64,000 nt of DNA from the NCBI GenBank assembly GCA_003586115.2, contig QVOM02000049.1:16001470-16065469 (forward strand), given 5' to 3'. Origin of the DNA: Salvator merianae (lineage: Eukaryota > Chordata > Lepidosauria > Squamata > Teiidae). The notes below the pieces were generated by a model. It worked only from the letters and a program-made list of their open reading frames with translations. It searched no databases and had not been told where the DNA came from. The position numbers were made by a program, and so were the translations under genes. This document shows, in pieces, positions 1-11,450 of the stretch; the stretch's first letter is position 1, and every line of letters begins with the position of its first letter.

Positions 1-50
1 TGCATCCAGACATCACTTTTTTATTCCTCTATATTTGGAATATAGAGGAA
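1..50. mobile_element. Left part of a palindromic MITE, cut by the window edge
   Basis: The first bases match the arm of the palindromic element at 48369-48506 (shared TGCATCCAGAC start, then a TTATTCC..CTATATTTGGA block). Positions 26-54 form a tight inverted repeat with 12 bp arms (ATTCCTCTATAT and its complement). The matching right end (TATTCCAGAATA..ACGCCTGGATG) appears at about 2079-2103, after the LINE. I infer one MITE split by the LINE insertion. The right half is shortened by an internal deletion, so the assignment is moderate. Confidence 0.55.
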
Positions 51-53
51 TGA

Positions 54-1067
54 TTGTGTCTGATTGCGTCTGCGGAATCTCGCCCAGCCACCCTGTTCAG
101 GGTGACTCGCTCCCTCCTTGGTGTGTGTGTGGGGGAAGAGCCCGTGCAGGGTAGTGCTGAGGATTTTAATACGTTTTTCACAGACAAAGTCGCTCAGATT
201 CGGGCAGACCTGGACTCCGACTGGGAAGCAGTGTCGACTGACAATGAGTCAGTCGAGGTGACTGGGGCACGTCTTTGTCCGGTAATATGGGGAGAGTTTG
301 AACCTGTGACGCCTGATGAAGTGGACAAGGTCATGGGAGCTGTGAGCTCTGCCACCTGCCTATTGGATCCATGTCCCTCCTGGCTGGTCTCAACCAGCAG
401 GGAGGTGACACGGGGCTGGGTCCAGGCGATTGTTAATGCTTCTTTGAGGGAGGGGTCATCTCTGGCTCCCTACAAGGAGGCAATTGTGTGCCCCCTCCTC
501 AAGAAGCCTTCCCTGAACTCAGCTGTTTTAAACAACTATCGTCCTGTCTCCAACCTTCCCTTTATAGGGAAGGTTGTTGAGAAGGTGGTGGCGCTCCAGC
601 TCCAGCGGTCCTTGGATGAAGCCGATTATCTAGGCCCCCAGCAGTCTGGTTTCAGGCCCGGTTACAGCACTGAGACCGCTTTGGTCGCACTGATGGATGA
701 TCTCTGGCGGGCCCGGGATAGGGGTTATTCCTCTATCCTGGTGCTTCTTGACCTCCCGGCGGCTTTCGATACCATCGACCATGGTATCCTTCTGCACGGG
801 CTGGAGGGGTTGGGAGTGGGAGCCACCGTTTTACGGTGGTTCTTCTCCTACCTGTCCGGTCGGTTGCAGTCGGTGTTAGTGGGGAGACAGAGGTCGGCCC
901 CATGGCCCCTCACTTGTGGGGTGCCTCAGGGGTCTGTCCTCTCCCCCCTGCTATTTAACATTTACATGAAACCGCTGGGTGAGATCATCTGTCGTTACGG
1001 GATGAGTTACCATCAATACGCTGATGACACTCAGCTGTACATTTTCCACCCCGCATCAATTCAGTGA
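54..1067 (+). pseudogene. LINE ORF2 fragment: reverse transcriptase
   Basis: An open frame of 337 codons encodes a non-LTR reverse transcriptase. Visible motifs in order are NNYRPVSNLPF (about residues 160-170), SGFRPGYSTETAL (about 199-211), LDLPAAFDTIDH with the first catalytic Asp (about 233-244), GVPQGSVLSPLLFNIYM (289-305) and YADDTQLY with the catalytic Asp pair (322-329). The frame then runs into a stop at 1065-1067 because of a shift of frame; the protein continues in another frame from about 1069. There is no endonuclease domain. The ATG at 54 is arbitrary, since this is a truncated element. Confidence 0.85.
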
Positions 1068-1068
1068 A

Positions 1069-1869
1069 GCGGTCGAGGTAATGTGCCGGTGTCCGGAGGC
1101 TGTCAGGGTCTGGATGGGCGTCAACAGGCTTAGGCTCAACCCTGACAAGACGGAATGGCTGTGGGTGTTGCCTCCCAAGGACAATTCCATCTGTTCATCC
1201 ATAACTCTGGGGGGGGGGGGATTGCTGACCTCCTCGGAGAAGGTCCGCAACCTGGGTGTTCTCCTTGATCCGCAGCTGACCTTGGAACAACACCTGTCGG
1301 CTGTGGAGAGGGGAGCATTTGCCCAGGTTCAGTTAGTCCATCAGTTACGGCCTTATCTGGATAGGGAGTCTCTCCTTACAGTCGCTTACGCCCTCATCAC
1401 CTCGAGGATTGATTACTGCAATGCTCTCTACATGGGGCTACCTTTGAAGAGTGTCCGGAGACTGCAGGTAGTCCAAAATGCAGCCGCGCGAGCTATCTCT
1501 GGCTTACCTAGATATGCCAGTGTCTCTCCAGCACTCCGCGAGCTGCATTGGCTGCCGGTTAGTCTCCGTACCCAATTCAAAGTGTTGGTGCTTACCTATA
1601 AAGCCCTGCATGGCTTAGGACCAGGTTACTTACGGGACCGTCTCCTGCCTCATGTATCCCAGCGGCCGGTCAGGAGCCACAGAGTTGGCCTTCTCCAGAT
1701 CCCGTCAGCCAGTCAATGTCGGCTGGCGGGCCCTAGGGGAAGAGCCTTCTCTGTGGCGGCTCCGACCCTGTGGAACCAGCTCCCCCTGGAGATCCGTACT
1801 GCCCCTACTCTCCTGACCTTCCGGAGGTTTTTAAAAACATATTTTTGCCGGCAGGCCTGGGGCCGTTGA
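1069..1869 (+). pseudogene. LINE ORF2 fragment: C-terminal region
   Basis: This is the continuation of the reverse transcriptase ORF after the frameshift. It carries NRLRLNPDKTEWL, then LGVLLDPQLTLEQH, then SRIDYCNALYMGLP and LQVVQNAAARAISG, and ends with GRAFSVAAPTLWNQLPLEIR and a TGA at 1867-1869. These motifs are standard for the region between the RT palm and the 3' UTR in the CR1/L2/L3 group. The run of ten G at 1209-1218 lies inside this frame and does not break it. Confidence 0.8.
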
Positions 1870-2103
1870 GTTTGATACTCTGCCTGGTTGGCTGTATGAT
1901 TGCGTAGTGTGAATGTTAGTTAGAATGTGTATTAGGTTCGGGGGTTTTAGATTTGATTGTTAATTGGACGGAGGATGTGATTATTATTCTTTTTGTATTT
2001 TATATGTTGTAAGCCGCCCCGAGTCTCCGGAGAGGGGCGGCATATAAGTCCAATAAATAAATAAATTAATAAATAAATATTCCAGAATAACGCCTGGATG
2101 GTC

Positions 2104-3224
2104 TGCAACTTCTAAGTGAGCAACTTTTTGTTCTCTGGCTTCAAAGGTAGACTGGGCCAAGCCAGCCATCCTGCCTCATCACATCCCTGGTCCGGAGTAT
2201 TTTTTCCAGGCCAGGCACATTCTCCATGGTACATATGTGGAAGTTATCTATATATTCTCCCTGAACTCTGCTTGCTATTTTTCTGTCTACAGAACCAGTA
2301 CAGAAGTCTCCAAATTCCTATTCAAGATTCACAATTAAGGACAACCAGCTGACCTCAGCTGATCTTGACTATTTCATTACTTAAGTGTCTTTTTATACTT
2401 ACCTGGTATACCAGAACAAGCAGATTGCTGGGTTTGTTAAAGGCCGAACTCTGGGAAGATATTTTGGGGAAATTAGCTTTTGCCCAGGCATTTAGACCTT
2501 TTTAGGGATCAATTTCTCGGTTATGGTTTTAATAACGCTAAATTGACATAGAAAATGCAAATAAAAAGAAGGTAATCCTTGAAAATAATGGTGCATCTTT
2601 ATTATAACCCAGCAAAAAGATTGAAATCCAAAGAAATAGCAATAAACAATATAATTTGTTAGAATCAGCTAGTTTCATCGGTTGGATAGGTAGTTTGGCA
2701 TTTAGAAAAGGAAAAGGAAAAGCTGGGCTCCAAACTTAAGTAAGGAGACCTATCTAGTGTGTGTAAAAGGGGTAGAAGGCGGGGGGGGGGGGAGAGAGAG
2801 AGAGTCTGGAAGAAGCTAGCAATGGAGACTAGAGAAGGTTCCTAGCACATAAAGGGATAAATCTCACCCATCTGTAGTCTTCTCCAGGCAAATCTTCATT
2901 ATGCCAAAAAGGAAAATTTGGGGGAAAAGATGCACAGGTCTCTTGCAGGCAAAATGGGTGAAAAATCAGAGAATGGGATGTGGGCGAGGCTCCTTTAGAA
3001 ACAAAAACAGCTCTTTTGCCAAAGGGGCATGGAGAGAGATATGGAATCCCTCTTTTAGTGAAATCAGCTCAAAAAGGAAAATAAAAGAAACTGCAAGCAA
3101 GCATTAGGATCAAGCAGTTCTTTAGAAAAATCTGTTCTCTCTCCATTTCAGGAGGGAAGTAAAACCAGCTCTCAGCGAAGGTAAAAATGGCACTGAGATG
3201 CTCTCTTCTTCTCCTGCTAACTCA
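2104..3224. other. No gene recognised
   Basis: AT-rich non-coding sequence. A G-run followed by (GA)n sits at about 2780-2804. The short open frames here have no recognisable domain and no splice context. Confidence 0.5.
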
Positions 3225-3290
3225 TTCTTCTTCTTCTTCTTCTTCTTCTTCTTCTTCTTCTTCTTCTTCTTCTTCTTCTTCTTCTTCTTC
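3225..3290. repeat. (TTC)n microsatellite
   Basis: About 22 uninterrupted TTC units. SINEs in this window end in the same triplet, so it may be an orphan SINE tail, but no SINE body adjoins it. Confidence 0.9.
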
Positions 3291-4007
3291 TCTTCTCCTA
3301 ACTTCCTAAGCTCCTGCTAACTTCCTAATAGCAAAACCCTGAACTTTTTATATTCTTTTTCCCAAGTAGAAAAAGGAGCAAGCTTCCTTTAGCTGAGCAA
3401 AGATGTGAGTTTTTTCACGTAGACAAGATAGACAGATAACTACACTGGTTGATGAGCTTAAATGGTGCTGTTTGCATTCTTAATGAGAAGTTCTCAAGGT
3501 GTAGGTTTGAACAATAGGACTAGTTGATGGCCAAATAGTTGCCCAATCTTTTGTTAACCATTAATGCATAATTTCCTGAGCTGACTCTCAGCAGCCAGGT
3601 TAACTTATTCAAGAGATAAGCAGAGGAAAACAGGGTCCAAGATTCTGGTCAGATTCCCTGTATTTGAAACCCTTATAGTTATATTTCATAGGATCCATAT
3701 CCATTTGTATATGATAATATGCTCCTGTTATGGCAGGGCTACAAGTGTCTGTGTTACAGTTTGCAAGTGCCTAGATAAGCAAAGACTGAGAAAACTATGT
3801 GAGAAGATCCCCAACACCCTCATATTTTTAGAAGCAAATAGCACAAACTACTTGCAAAGGTTCATTACACTGAGCACATGTGGCACAACACTACAATCCT
3901 TGCAGTTCATATGATCTGCCTGCCATGGAGTTTGTTGTATAAAGACTGCCAAACTACGTGGATCCGCTCGTGTAGCTATCAGGAGTCGGCTCTGACTTGA
4001 TGATATC

Positions 4008-4008
<1 letters not shown>
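3291..4008. other. No gene recognised
   Basis: Mixed non-coding sequence between a TTC microsatellite and a SINE. I see no repeat consensus or coding signal. Confidence 0.5.
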
Positions 4009-4038
<30 letters not shown>

Positions 4039-4273
4039 AAGAAGAAGAAGAAGAAGAAGAAGAAGAAGAAGAAGAAGAAGAAGAAGAATTTGGTTTTTAT
4101 ACCCTGCTTTTCTCAGCCGAAGCTGACTCAAAGCGGCTTACAAGGTTATTTTTCACCCAAAAGCTTACATCTATCTATCTTCCGCATCACACAATGTGAT
4201 GCTCCCTATTTATCTACCTGCAATTACTTACTTTCGAACAGCTAGGTTGACTGGTGCTAGAGGCCAGTAGATG
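4009..4273 (-). mobile_element. tRNA-type SINE, head-truncated, (TTC)n tail
   Basis: Read on the minus strand, this is the same family as the full copies at 25408-25707 (+) and 58519-58871 (-). It keeps the body with the CACAATGTGATGC block, the AGCCGCTTTGAGTCAGC..GGTATAAA 3' end, and a long (TTC)n tail (GAA at 4009-4088 on +). The pol III promoter head is missing: similarity stops near 4273 just after the CTACTGGCCTCTAG block. Confidence 0.85.
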
Positions 4274-5484
4274 GTTCGTGGCTTTGTGATGAGTGTCTAA
4301 CAATTGCAGCGGATTATTATATTTTTTTTCTTTGTGGGTTTTTGTTTTGTGTTGTGTCATTTTTATAGCCAGATGTTTGCTCACAAATGTACTGTCAAAG
4401 TCATAGGAACAGCAAATGGAAGAGACCAGGAAGGCTATGGTAGGGTATTAAGTTGTATTTACATAGCCGGGCTCTTAAAGATGTGCAGTTTAAATAATAC
4501 ATCACAGTAACTCCTTCCATTTTTCATAAGCTGGTGTCCGTATTGAGATGCTCTCTGTATCTTTTAAACAGCTCAAGCAATTGTATGCAGTACTGACGAT
4601 CCTCTCCCTTGCTTAAGTGACCAGGAACCATTTTGGCATGCACTGAAACGTGTAGCAAGAGTGCTTAGAAAAAAGATCGTGTGCCAAACAATACAGATCT
4701 GTGCACAGAATGGCACATTGAAGCACCCTGACCCACAAAAACACACCAAAAGTACTCTTCGCTTTCTTAGAAACTCAGTGATTCAGACCCAAGAACATAC
4801 GACAGACAGCAAACGCACTGAACACGCATGAAAAACAATAAAGATTTGAGGATGACATGTGATGCCAAAAAAGTTGCTGGAAAAAACCAAACTGGGTTTT
4901 GTTTTCACTTGCACAATAAAGTTCTTTTGGCTTGACGGAGAGATAAAATCTGGGGTGTGTATTTCTTCGCCATTATTAATTAATTAAAAGTGAAAAGGCT
5001 TGGAAGAAGTTGTATAAGCAAAGAGCATTGTGATGAATTTATCGTTGGTCTTTAACACTGCTAAGGAGGACAGTGTTCAGCATCCTGTTGTTTAATTGGA
5101 AACAATTTGAAGCATCCTGCGTAGCCCGTCTCGCTGCTCTGTGTAAGAAGGGGAATTCTTATATGTGTACAGTCAGCAGATGTGGAAATATTTATGAGAG
5201 GTTTTTCTGCCACAAAATATTTAACAAAGTAAATAGATTCCTTTCGGGGTAGCATGTGGACAATTGTTCTACACTGCAGTATGTGTGCCTTAAAAGAGTC
5301 TGGCATGCAGAAGCATGTGGCAAAGTAAGAGAGGTTGGAATCATTTGTGTGCACAACAGAAGGGTCAAATGTGTCTAGTGTGCAGACATCCCTGTCCAAC
5401 TTCACCCCCAAAACATTATGAATTTGGAATCTACGTGGCTTATGTACTGGGGAGCGTGCTATGTACTCAAAACAGCGAAGAGAT
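4274..5484. other. No gene recognised
   Basis: Non-coding sequence. An open frame of 147 codons on the minus strand (5061-5504) has no recognisable domain, and its start overlaps the repeat at 5485-5540, so I do not call it a gene. Confidence 0.5.
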
Positions 5485-5540
5485 AGCACTTTAAAGATCA
5501 ACACATTTATTGTGGCATAAGATTTTATAGACTGCAGTTT
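5485..5540 (-). repeat. Interspersed repeat fragment
   Basis: The block reading GCACTTTAAAGATCAACACA then TTTATTGTGGCATAAG..ATAGACTGCAG resembles a widespread reptile repeat end (CTTTAAAGACTAACA..TTTATT..GCATAAGCTTTCGTGGAC). This comes from memory of the family; its class is not resolved here. Confidence 0.4.
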
Positions 5541-6385
5541 GCTATTAACTGCTGCTTAAAGTGTTCACCTTAGCTGCACATATTTCTACTCATGATTGAT
5601 GAGGACCATAAAGAGCGCTAACAAAGGGAGATGAAATGCCTAAATCTAACTGTGTGATAATTATGCAATTAGCAGCACTAATTCGCAGAACAGGTATTGC
5701 ATCATGTCATATGCTATTGGCCTTTTTGCACTTACCTGCCATAGACCACTCCCATGAGACCAGATCAGCCTGGAGGAGTCCACATATCCCGAAACAAGTC
5801 TCCCACATTTGGACAGCTGTTCCGGAACAGTCCCTGTGCTGGCCCTGAAGCCCATACAAACTTCAGAATCAGCTCTGACGGCTCTGACTGCCAGAAATCC
5901 TATTGTTCCTGGTGCCAGAACCCCTGAGAAACCTATTTCAGTGACGTGCTGGAACATGGAGGTGTATGCCTTCTGCATCACTCCATGCTCTGGTTTACTA
6001 GACGCTAGAATGCCAGTAGACCTTTTTAAACAGGTCTTGGAGGATGACTTGGAGGATGGAGCATAGTAGCAGGGGCGTGGCCTCCCTTAGACCACACCAG
6101 CATGCAGAATGGAGTCCTCTGGACCCCTTCACAAACTGGATTAATAATAAGAGCAGAAATGCTGTATATAAAATTAACTTAGTAGTGCCCATTGTATTAG
6201 ATAGCAGGAGCAGCAATGATGATGATGATGCATCAATTTCCTACAGGCTCCACTGCCATCATTTCTTTATCTGGAGCTGCCTATAAGAATGATCTGCAGC
6301 TTGTGGTAGAGGGAGTACCTTGTGAGTACCTGGGTAAAGTAGTCTACTGCAAGGGGGTAAGACCCTTGCCTAAGGAATTATGATT
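5541..6385. other. No gene recognised
   Basis: Non-coding sequence with short open frames on both strands and no recognisable domain. A short GAT repeat lies near 6218-6231. Confidence 0.45.
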
Positions 6386-6505
6386 GGGCTCTTTCTGCAC
6401 TGAGCCTTATTCTGGATTTTATCCCTGAATCTGGACTTGCCATCTACATGCTGTTGTAGACTACGGCCTGGGGAAAAATCTGGAATAAGGCCCAGAGCAG
6501 AAAGG
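6386..6505. mobile_element. Palindromic MITE, 120 bp
   Basis: The two ends are inverted repeats: GGGCTCTTTCTGC..GCCTTATTCTGGATTTT on the left against AAAATCTGGAATAAGGC..GCAGAAAGG on the right, about 35 bp imperfect. ATT flanks both sides (6383-6385 and 6506-6508), which would be a 3 bp target duplication. No coding capacity. Confidence 0.6.
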
Positions 6506-6929
6506 ATTAACAGCCAGTCGAAGGGCCTTTTCTGCTGTGATGCACAGCTTGTAGAAGCTTCTCCTCCCAAAATAAAGGTCACTTGATTCCTTGGACTCCT
6601 TTGCTGTTCCTCAAAAACAGATTTGGGCGCTTGGGTAATTCCTGGTCATTGACAGAATTCCTGTCTGACCCCTTATTTGATTGCATGTATTGTGTTTTAC
6701 TATTCTACTGTGCTGGATATAGCTTTTGCTTTCACGGATGCACTTCAGAATCTGTAATAAAAGATGACATGAAAATGTATAAAAATAAAATAACTACATG
6801 CTGTATGATTAAAAATCCACAAATGATAAACCTGGACCTCATGAAAAAGTGTGATAGAGCAACCTCACATTGCAATCTCCCTTGAGTGTTCCTTTGATGG
6901 ACTTTTACAGATCTGACAAGGGAGTGACA

Positions 6930-7200
6930 ATCTGTTAAGCACCCTGGTCCCTAGTTATTTAGAGCCTTAAAAGTCAAAGATAAAATATTGAATCCAAGCA
7001 GGTAGCCAATTGGCAACCAGTGCAGTTGCTTAGACCTTGCTATGTTGAGTGCATGAACTGCTATTCCATTCAACAACCTGACTGCTGCATTTTGCACTAT
7101 CTGAACCTCCTGGACCTGGACAAAGATGATCCCACATGCAATACTTTACAGTAACCTGTATATTGGGTTTCCAGTCTAGGGACACTGGTGTGGATATTTA
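6930..7200 (-). mobile_element. L3-like LINE ORF2 C-terminal fragment
   Basis: On the minus strand the sequence reads as the QVQEVQIVQNAAVRLL..LHWLPIGY..LTFKALNN region of a CR1/L3-type ORF2, with breaks. It aligns by eye with the corresponding part of the LINE at 7991-11450. Confidence 0.6.
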
Positions 7201-7990
7201 GGTAACATCTGCATGGTCCTGTTGGATTGTGTCAGTGGTGTACCTGGCAGGGTTCTGTGCCCTGATGCACACTATGGAAGGTCATGGCTTCCCCTGGCAT
7301 ACCGTGCCTACAAAAACAGCCTGTGGGCCATGCTGGAGCTGAGCAACATTTCAACAACCTTCAGAAGATGCTCTACTCCCAGGGCCAATTCTGGGCGCAT
7401 GGTGCAATGTTGCTGCCCTACAACTTCAAAGCTGGGGAACTTTTGTTCCCCAGCTTGGAAAAGTAGGTTGGGTTTGGACAACTATCGAGTGGCTGCCTGT
7501 CAGCCCACTGCACCCCACCAGGCCTGGGACGCTTTTTCTGCCTCCCAACCCTCCATGCACGAGCCAGCATTCACCTGAACCTGCCTGCTGTTGAGGAAGC
7601 AGGTGAGTTAAAAGGATAGGATTTATTTAGTTAGCTACTTTGCATCTCTTATTGGGTGGCATGTTGGAGGCTCTGTGGTACACACATTATCCATTGAGTA
7701 CCTTTTCATCATTTTAATCTGATTTATGATCTGCAACCTTTGCCACTGGTATACAAGTCATATTTATACCCTCCCTCTGGGCAGAGGTGTCTCTGAAGAT
7801 GATCTGGAAATGTTCAACAGGTACACACTGCAGCTGCCTAATTATTTATCCAACGCAGGGTGCTCATTAATTTTAATTTGATCTGTACTGGTTGCTTGTT
7901 TGTACCATAGTGCAGTTTAGAAGGCTGATAGTTACCTTTAACTCTAAGTGGTTCAAGTTGTTTGAATAACTTTCTGCCATCATACAAACT
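7201..7990. other. No gene recognised
   Basis: The open frame at 7213-7578 has no recognisable domain and no conserved splice context. I treat it as chance. Confidence 0.45.
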
Positions 7991-8071
7991 TGCTTATTTA
8001 TTTGTTTGTTTATATTTCTATCCTTCCCTCTATGCAGAGATCTCAGGGAGAGTTACAGTAAAACCAAAATA

Positions 8072-8503
8072 GGCCATTTCCACACTTACTCTTGGCCCGG
8101 TTTAATAACAGGACTACTGGTTTTCCTTCTGCACCATTAGTGCAGTCTAAGGAATACCCTGCCCCCTGCTAGTACAATTCATTTGCACAGGATGGGGTGT
8201 AAACTGGAACAGACCAGACTAGGTGGCTAAAAAGGGCTGCCTAGTCCAGTATACCAGTAGACTTCTTTAAAGAGGTCTACTGATGTACTATTGGCAGTAT
8301 ATCATGTAAAGTATCATGTTTCTGGCTATTGGAGGCTTTGGAGACAGCTTCAAAGCCAGCACAGGGGCTGAGGTGGAACAGCCCTCCCAATGCAGACGGC
8401 TTTGTTTAGGTCCAGCGACAGATTCACTGCCCCTGGAATGGATCGCTCACTCTGGTACAACGCAGCCTATTCTGTTGTAAAACAAGTAAGTGTGGAAACA
8501 GCT
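8072..8503. mobile_element. Harbinger-like MITE inside the LINE
   Basis: Terminal inverted repeats are GGCCATTTCCACACTTACT on the left and, reverse complemented, AGCTGTTTCCACACTTACTT on the right. ATA flanks both ends (8069-8071 and 8504-8506), a 3 bp duplication. LINE C-terminal sequence lies on one side and the LINE 3' end on the other, so the insertion post-dates the LINE. Confidence 0.7.
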
Positions 8504-8748
8504 ATAGAAACACAAAAATGAGCTGCCTGAAACAACAGATAAGAGTGCCTGAAAGGAGAGGAAAAGCTGTTTCTTTAGGATAAATATCAGCATGCATGCA
8601 CATCAGAGATGAGGTTGTTCCACAGCCTGGGGGCTACCACAGAGAAAGCCTTCTTATGTATCCTTTCACCTTTGATAGTTCGTAGAGGTGGCAGTACCAA
8701 GAGGTCCTTTCCCGCAGATCTCAACTGATGGACAGTTCTGTATGGGAA

Positions 8749-8999
8749 GAGAAGAAGAAGAAGAGTTGGTTTTTTATACCCCGCTTTTCTCATCCAAAGG
8801 GACTCAAAGCGGCTGACAAACCTTCTGTTCTTCTCCCCACAACAGACACCCTGTGAGGTAGGTGGGGCTGTGAGAACTCAGAACAGAGCTGTGACGAGCC
8901 CAAAGTCACCCAGCTGGCTTCATGCAGAGTGCAGACTCGAATCTGGAGAGATCCAGATAAGAGTCTGACACGCTAACCAAAAGGCCAAACTGGCTCACA
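8749..8999 (-). mobile_element. tRNA/CORE-type SINE inside the LINE
   Basis: On the minus strand it starts with a tRNA-like promoter (TTTGGCCTTTTGGTTAG as A-box region, AGATTCGAGTCTG as B box), then a CORE/MIR-like block (GCCAGCTGGGTGACTTTGGG), then an AGCCGCTTTGAGTCCC..GGGGTATAAA 3' end and a short TTC tail. GGGAA occurs at both flanks (8744-8748 and 9000-9004), a likely target duplication. The 3' end matches the SINE family at 25408, but head and body differ. Confidence 0.8.
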
Positions 9000-10142
9000 G
9001 GGAAAAAGCACTCCTTCAGATATTTGGGACTCAAGTTGTTTAGGGCTTTATAAGTTAGTGCTAGAATCTTGGAAATTGGAAAACCAGTGCAGTCTGATAA
9101 GTGTCTAGGCCAGAGTACCCATCAGCAGCCTTACTGCTGCATTCTGCACTAGTTGCAGCTTTTGAGCCATCTCCAAGGGCGATCCCACATAGAGCACATT
9201 GGAACAGTGCCATCTAGAGGTTACTGGAAAGAGATCATTTTAGTTAAGCGGCCTCTGTCTAAAAAGGGCTGTGGTTTATGAATGAATCTTAGTTCGAGGT
9301 AGGTGTTCCTAGTCACTACTGCCATCTGAACCTCCAATTATCACCAATGGGTCAGAAGTATCCCCCGATTATATACCTCTTCCTTCCAGAGTACTGCAAC
9401 CTCATCAAGAACATGATGCTTCCCCACTTCATGGACTCGAGAACTCCTGATACATAGTGCCTCCATCTTGTGTGGATTCAGCTTCAAGTTATTGGTCCAC
9501 ATCTCCAGCCCATTACCATCTCAAGCCAACTGCCTCAGTTGACTCAGGTGGAATGGACAGATACAGTTCCACCTGCGGTAGTTGGGTGTCATCAGTGTGT
9601 CAATGGCACTTCATCCCGAATCTCCTGATGACCTCTCCCATGGACTTCATATAGATATTAGAAAGCATAGCAGATAGGAGTGACTCTTAAGGGAATCCAC
9701 ACAATTACTCCAAGGGAAATTAACAAAAATTCCCCATGACAACTCTCTGGTATCATCCTCAGAGGTAGAAGTGAAACTACAGCAATGCAGTGCCCCCAGT
9801 TCCCAGTCCCTAAAGCCTTTCAAGGAGAACACCATGGTTGATGGTAACAAAAGCTGCTGAGAAATCAAGGAGAACAAGCAAGGTAGCATTGCCCATCCCT
9901 CTCCCAGAAAAGGTCATCAGCCAAGGCAATTAAGGCAGTTTTAGTGTCATGACCAGGTCTGAAGCCAGACTAAAATGAGCACACATAATCAGCTTCCTCC
10001 TAGCATGTCTTTAGTTGAACTACCACCGTCCTCTACAGAATCTTGCCTGAGAAGAATGTATTAGCAACTGGACAATAATTGTTCATTATTTCTGGGTCCA
10101 AGAAGAATCTCTGAAAAAGGGGATACACTACTACCTCTTCTA

Positions 10143-11158
10143 GGCCACATTCCGACATGGCATTTAATCAGTTTACAGGCCATCTACAGTTTCTGCTGGC
10201 CCGACATGATCTTGCTTTTCCATAGTTTTTCTGGACTAAATTGGCCAAATCCGGACTACTTTGCATTTGGATTTAATGAATTCTCAAGCTGTCCCAGATC
10301 GCTAGCCCACTTTACTTTGTGATGTGAGAATGCGGGAGACTATTTGGGAAGGACTGTACTTTTGGGGGGGGCATGCAGAGGGAGGGCTTCCCATTTCCTG
10401 CTGTCCAATGACAGACTTTGTGGCTGGGCAGGAATTACAGTAGTTCCTTCTGTCTCCATTATCCCCGCTTCCCCTGCTGCCAGGAGAAAAGAAAACCGTC
10501 CTCCATTTTAGTTTGCTAAACTGTGTCCTTTCTCTTTCTTTATCCCCCATTCAACACTGTCAGGAAGAAATTAAAGGCTTCCTCCACATCCATCTGCTGA
10601 TTAAACCAAAAAACAGACTCACCTGTTTGGGGGTACCATCTCTTGCCCCAGCAAAGAACCCATTCAGTATCAGTTTTGCCATCGGCAGCACACATCTACA
10701 TAATGGGACACAGGCCGCTGTGGATGTCTCAGGGGGAAGAGAGGCAAAGTCTATTTGCTGGCAATGAACTACACTATCGTGATAATAGAGCCCCCACACA
10801 CATTTCCCCCTTTTCACGGACCTCTCCCTGCTTTTGTGCTACTCTTAAATGGCACAGTTGTGCAAAAGTGCAATTGCAAGGGAGCAGAAATCACCACCTG
10901 CCCTTTAAGAAGCTTAATTGTGCGGTACATGTGGTACATTCTGCTTGTGTAGACACAGACTGGAGGGGAAGAAGAAGCAAATGACGAATGACTAGTAACG
11001 CCGCCAAGTGAATCCATGTTCTGAGGCAACAGCAGGGAAATACAGAGGGCGGAGCTTAACTTGCCATGTTAAAATGCAAATGTGGGAACAATCAGAAGAC
11101 AAATTCAGTCCTCGTACCCTTCTGATACGGATTAAATTTACAATGTCGGACCTCACCC
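10143..11158. mobile_element. Harbinger-like element, 1016 bp, non-autonomous
   Basis: Left end GGCCACATTCCGACATGGC; right end, reverse complemented, GGGTGAGGTCCGACATTGT; both continue into a TTTAATC block. Flanks are CTA (10140-10142) and TTA (11159-11161), compatible with a decayed TTA duplication. A second copy of the same family lies at 13510-14503. The interior has no transposase-like frame. It splits the minus-strand LINE between its N-terminal region and RT. Confidence 0.75.
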
Positions 11159-11450
11159 TTAGACCCAGTTGATCAGTCTCCTCCAAGGTATTAACTCCTC
11201 CCCAGACTCAACAGGCTAGCCCTTATTAGCCACAATAGGCAACAGCTTGTCTGCATTCTCAGACCTCAATAATTGAAACTGATCCATAATAACGGGACCA
11301 GATTGTTCTCTAGACACCTCCAGCAGGCTATTCTTAACTGTGACGTCTAATTCCTTGTGGATCTGAGTGATTTTATCCTGAAAGTGCCTCTCAAAACACA
11401 GCAGGCTTCTGGCAGAAATGCTGTATTGCCTCTTTCTTCCAGCCTATCGC

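Larger units (their letters stand above)
51..2078 (+). mobile_element. 5'-truncated L3/CR1-type LINE
   Basis: This non-LTR retrotransposon copy retains the reverse transcriptase and C-terminal part of ORF2, a short 3' UTR and an AAATA-type tail (about 2051-2078). The 3' end has the GTAAGCCGCCCCGAGTC..GGCGGCATATAA hairpin-like block typical of the L3/CR1 group. The endonuclease domain is missing because of 5' truncation. One frameshift near 1050-1070 separates the two halves of ORF2; otherwise the frame is long and open, so the copy is fairly young. Exact clade (L3, L2 or another CR1 relative) cannot be fixed by eye. Confidence 0.85.
7991..11450 (-). mobile_element. L3-like LINE interrupted by three younger elements
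   Basis: Read from high to low coordinates on the minus strand, LINE pieces occur in order: FERHFQDKITQIHKEL-like N-terminal sequence (about 11450-11162); RT (about 10140-9600) with NNYCPVANTFF, a SGFRPGHDTKTAL block and a TDDTQLY-type catalytic motif near 9590; QLVQNAAVRLL and LHWF (about 9220-9000); AFSVVAPRLWNN (about 8650); then the CTCCCTGAGATCTCTGCATA 3' end and A-rich tail (8068-7991). Three inserts interrupt it: 10143-11158, 8749-8999 and 8072-8503. Removing them leaves about 1.76 kb, close to the length of the LINE at 51-2078. Many stops show it is old. Confidence 0.8.

Noticed and set aside
3225..3290. (TTC)n as proof of a SINE
   Set aside because: No SINE body adjoins it, so it is reported only as a microsatellite.
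5061..5504. Minus-strand frame of 147 codons
   Set aside because: Begins in an interspersed repeat and shows no recognisable domain or splice sites.
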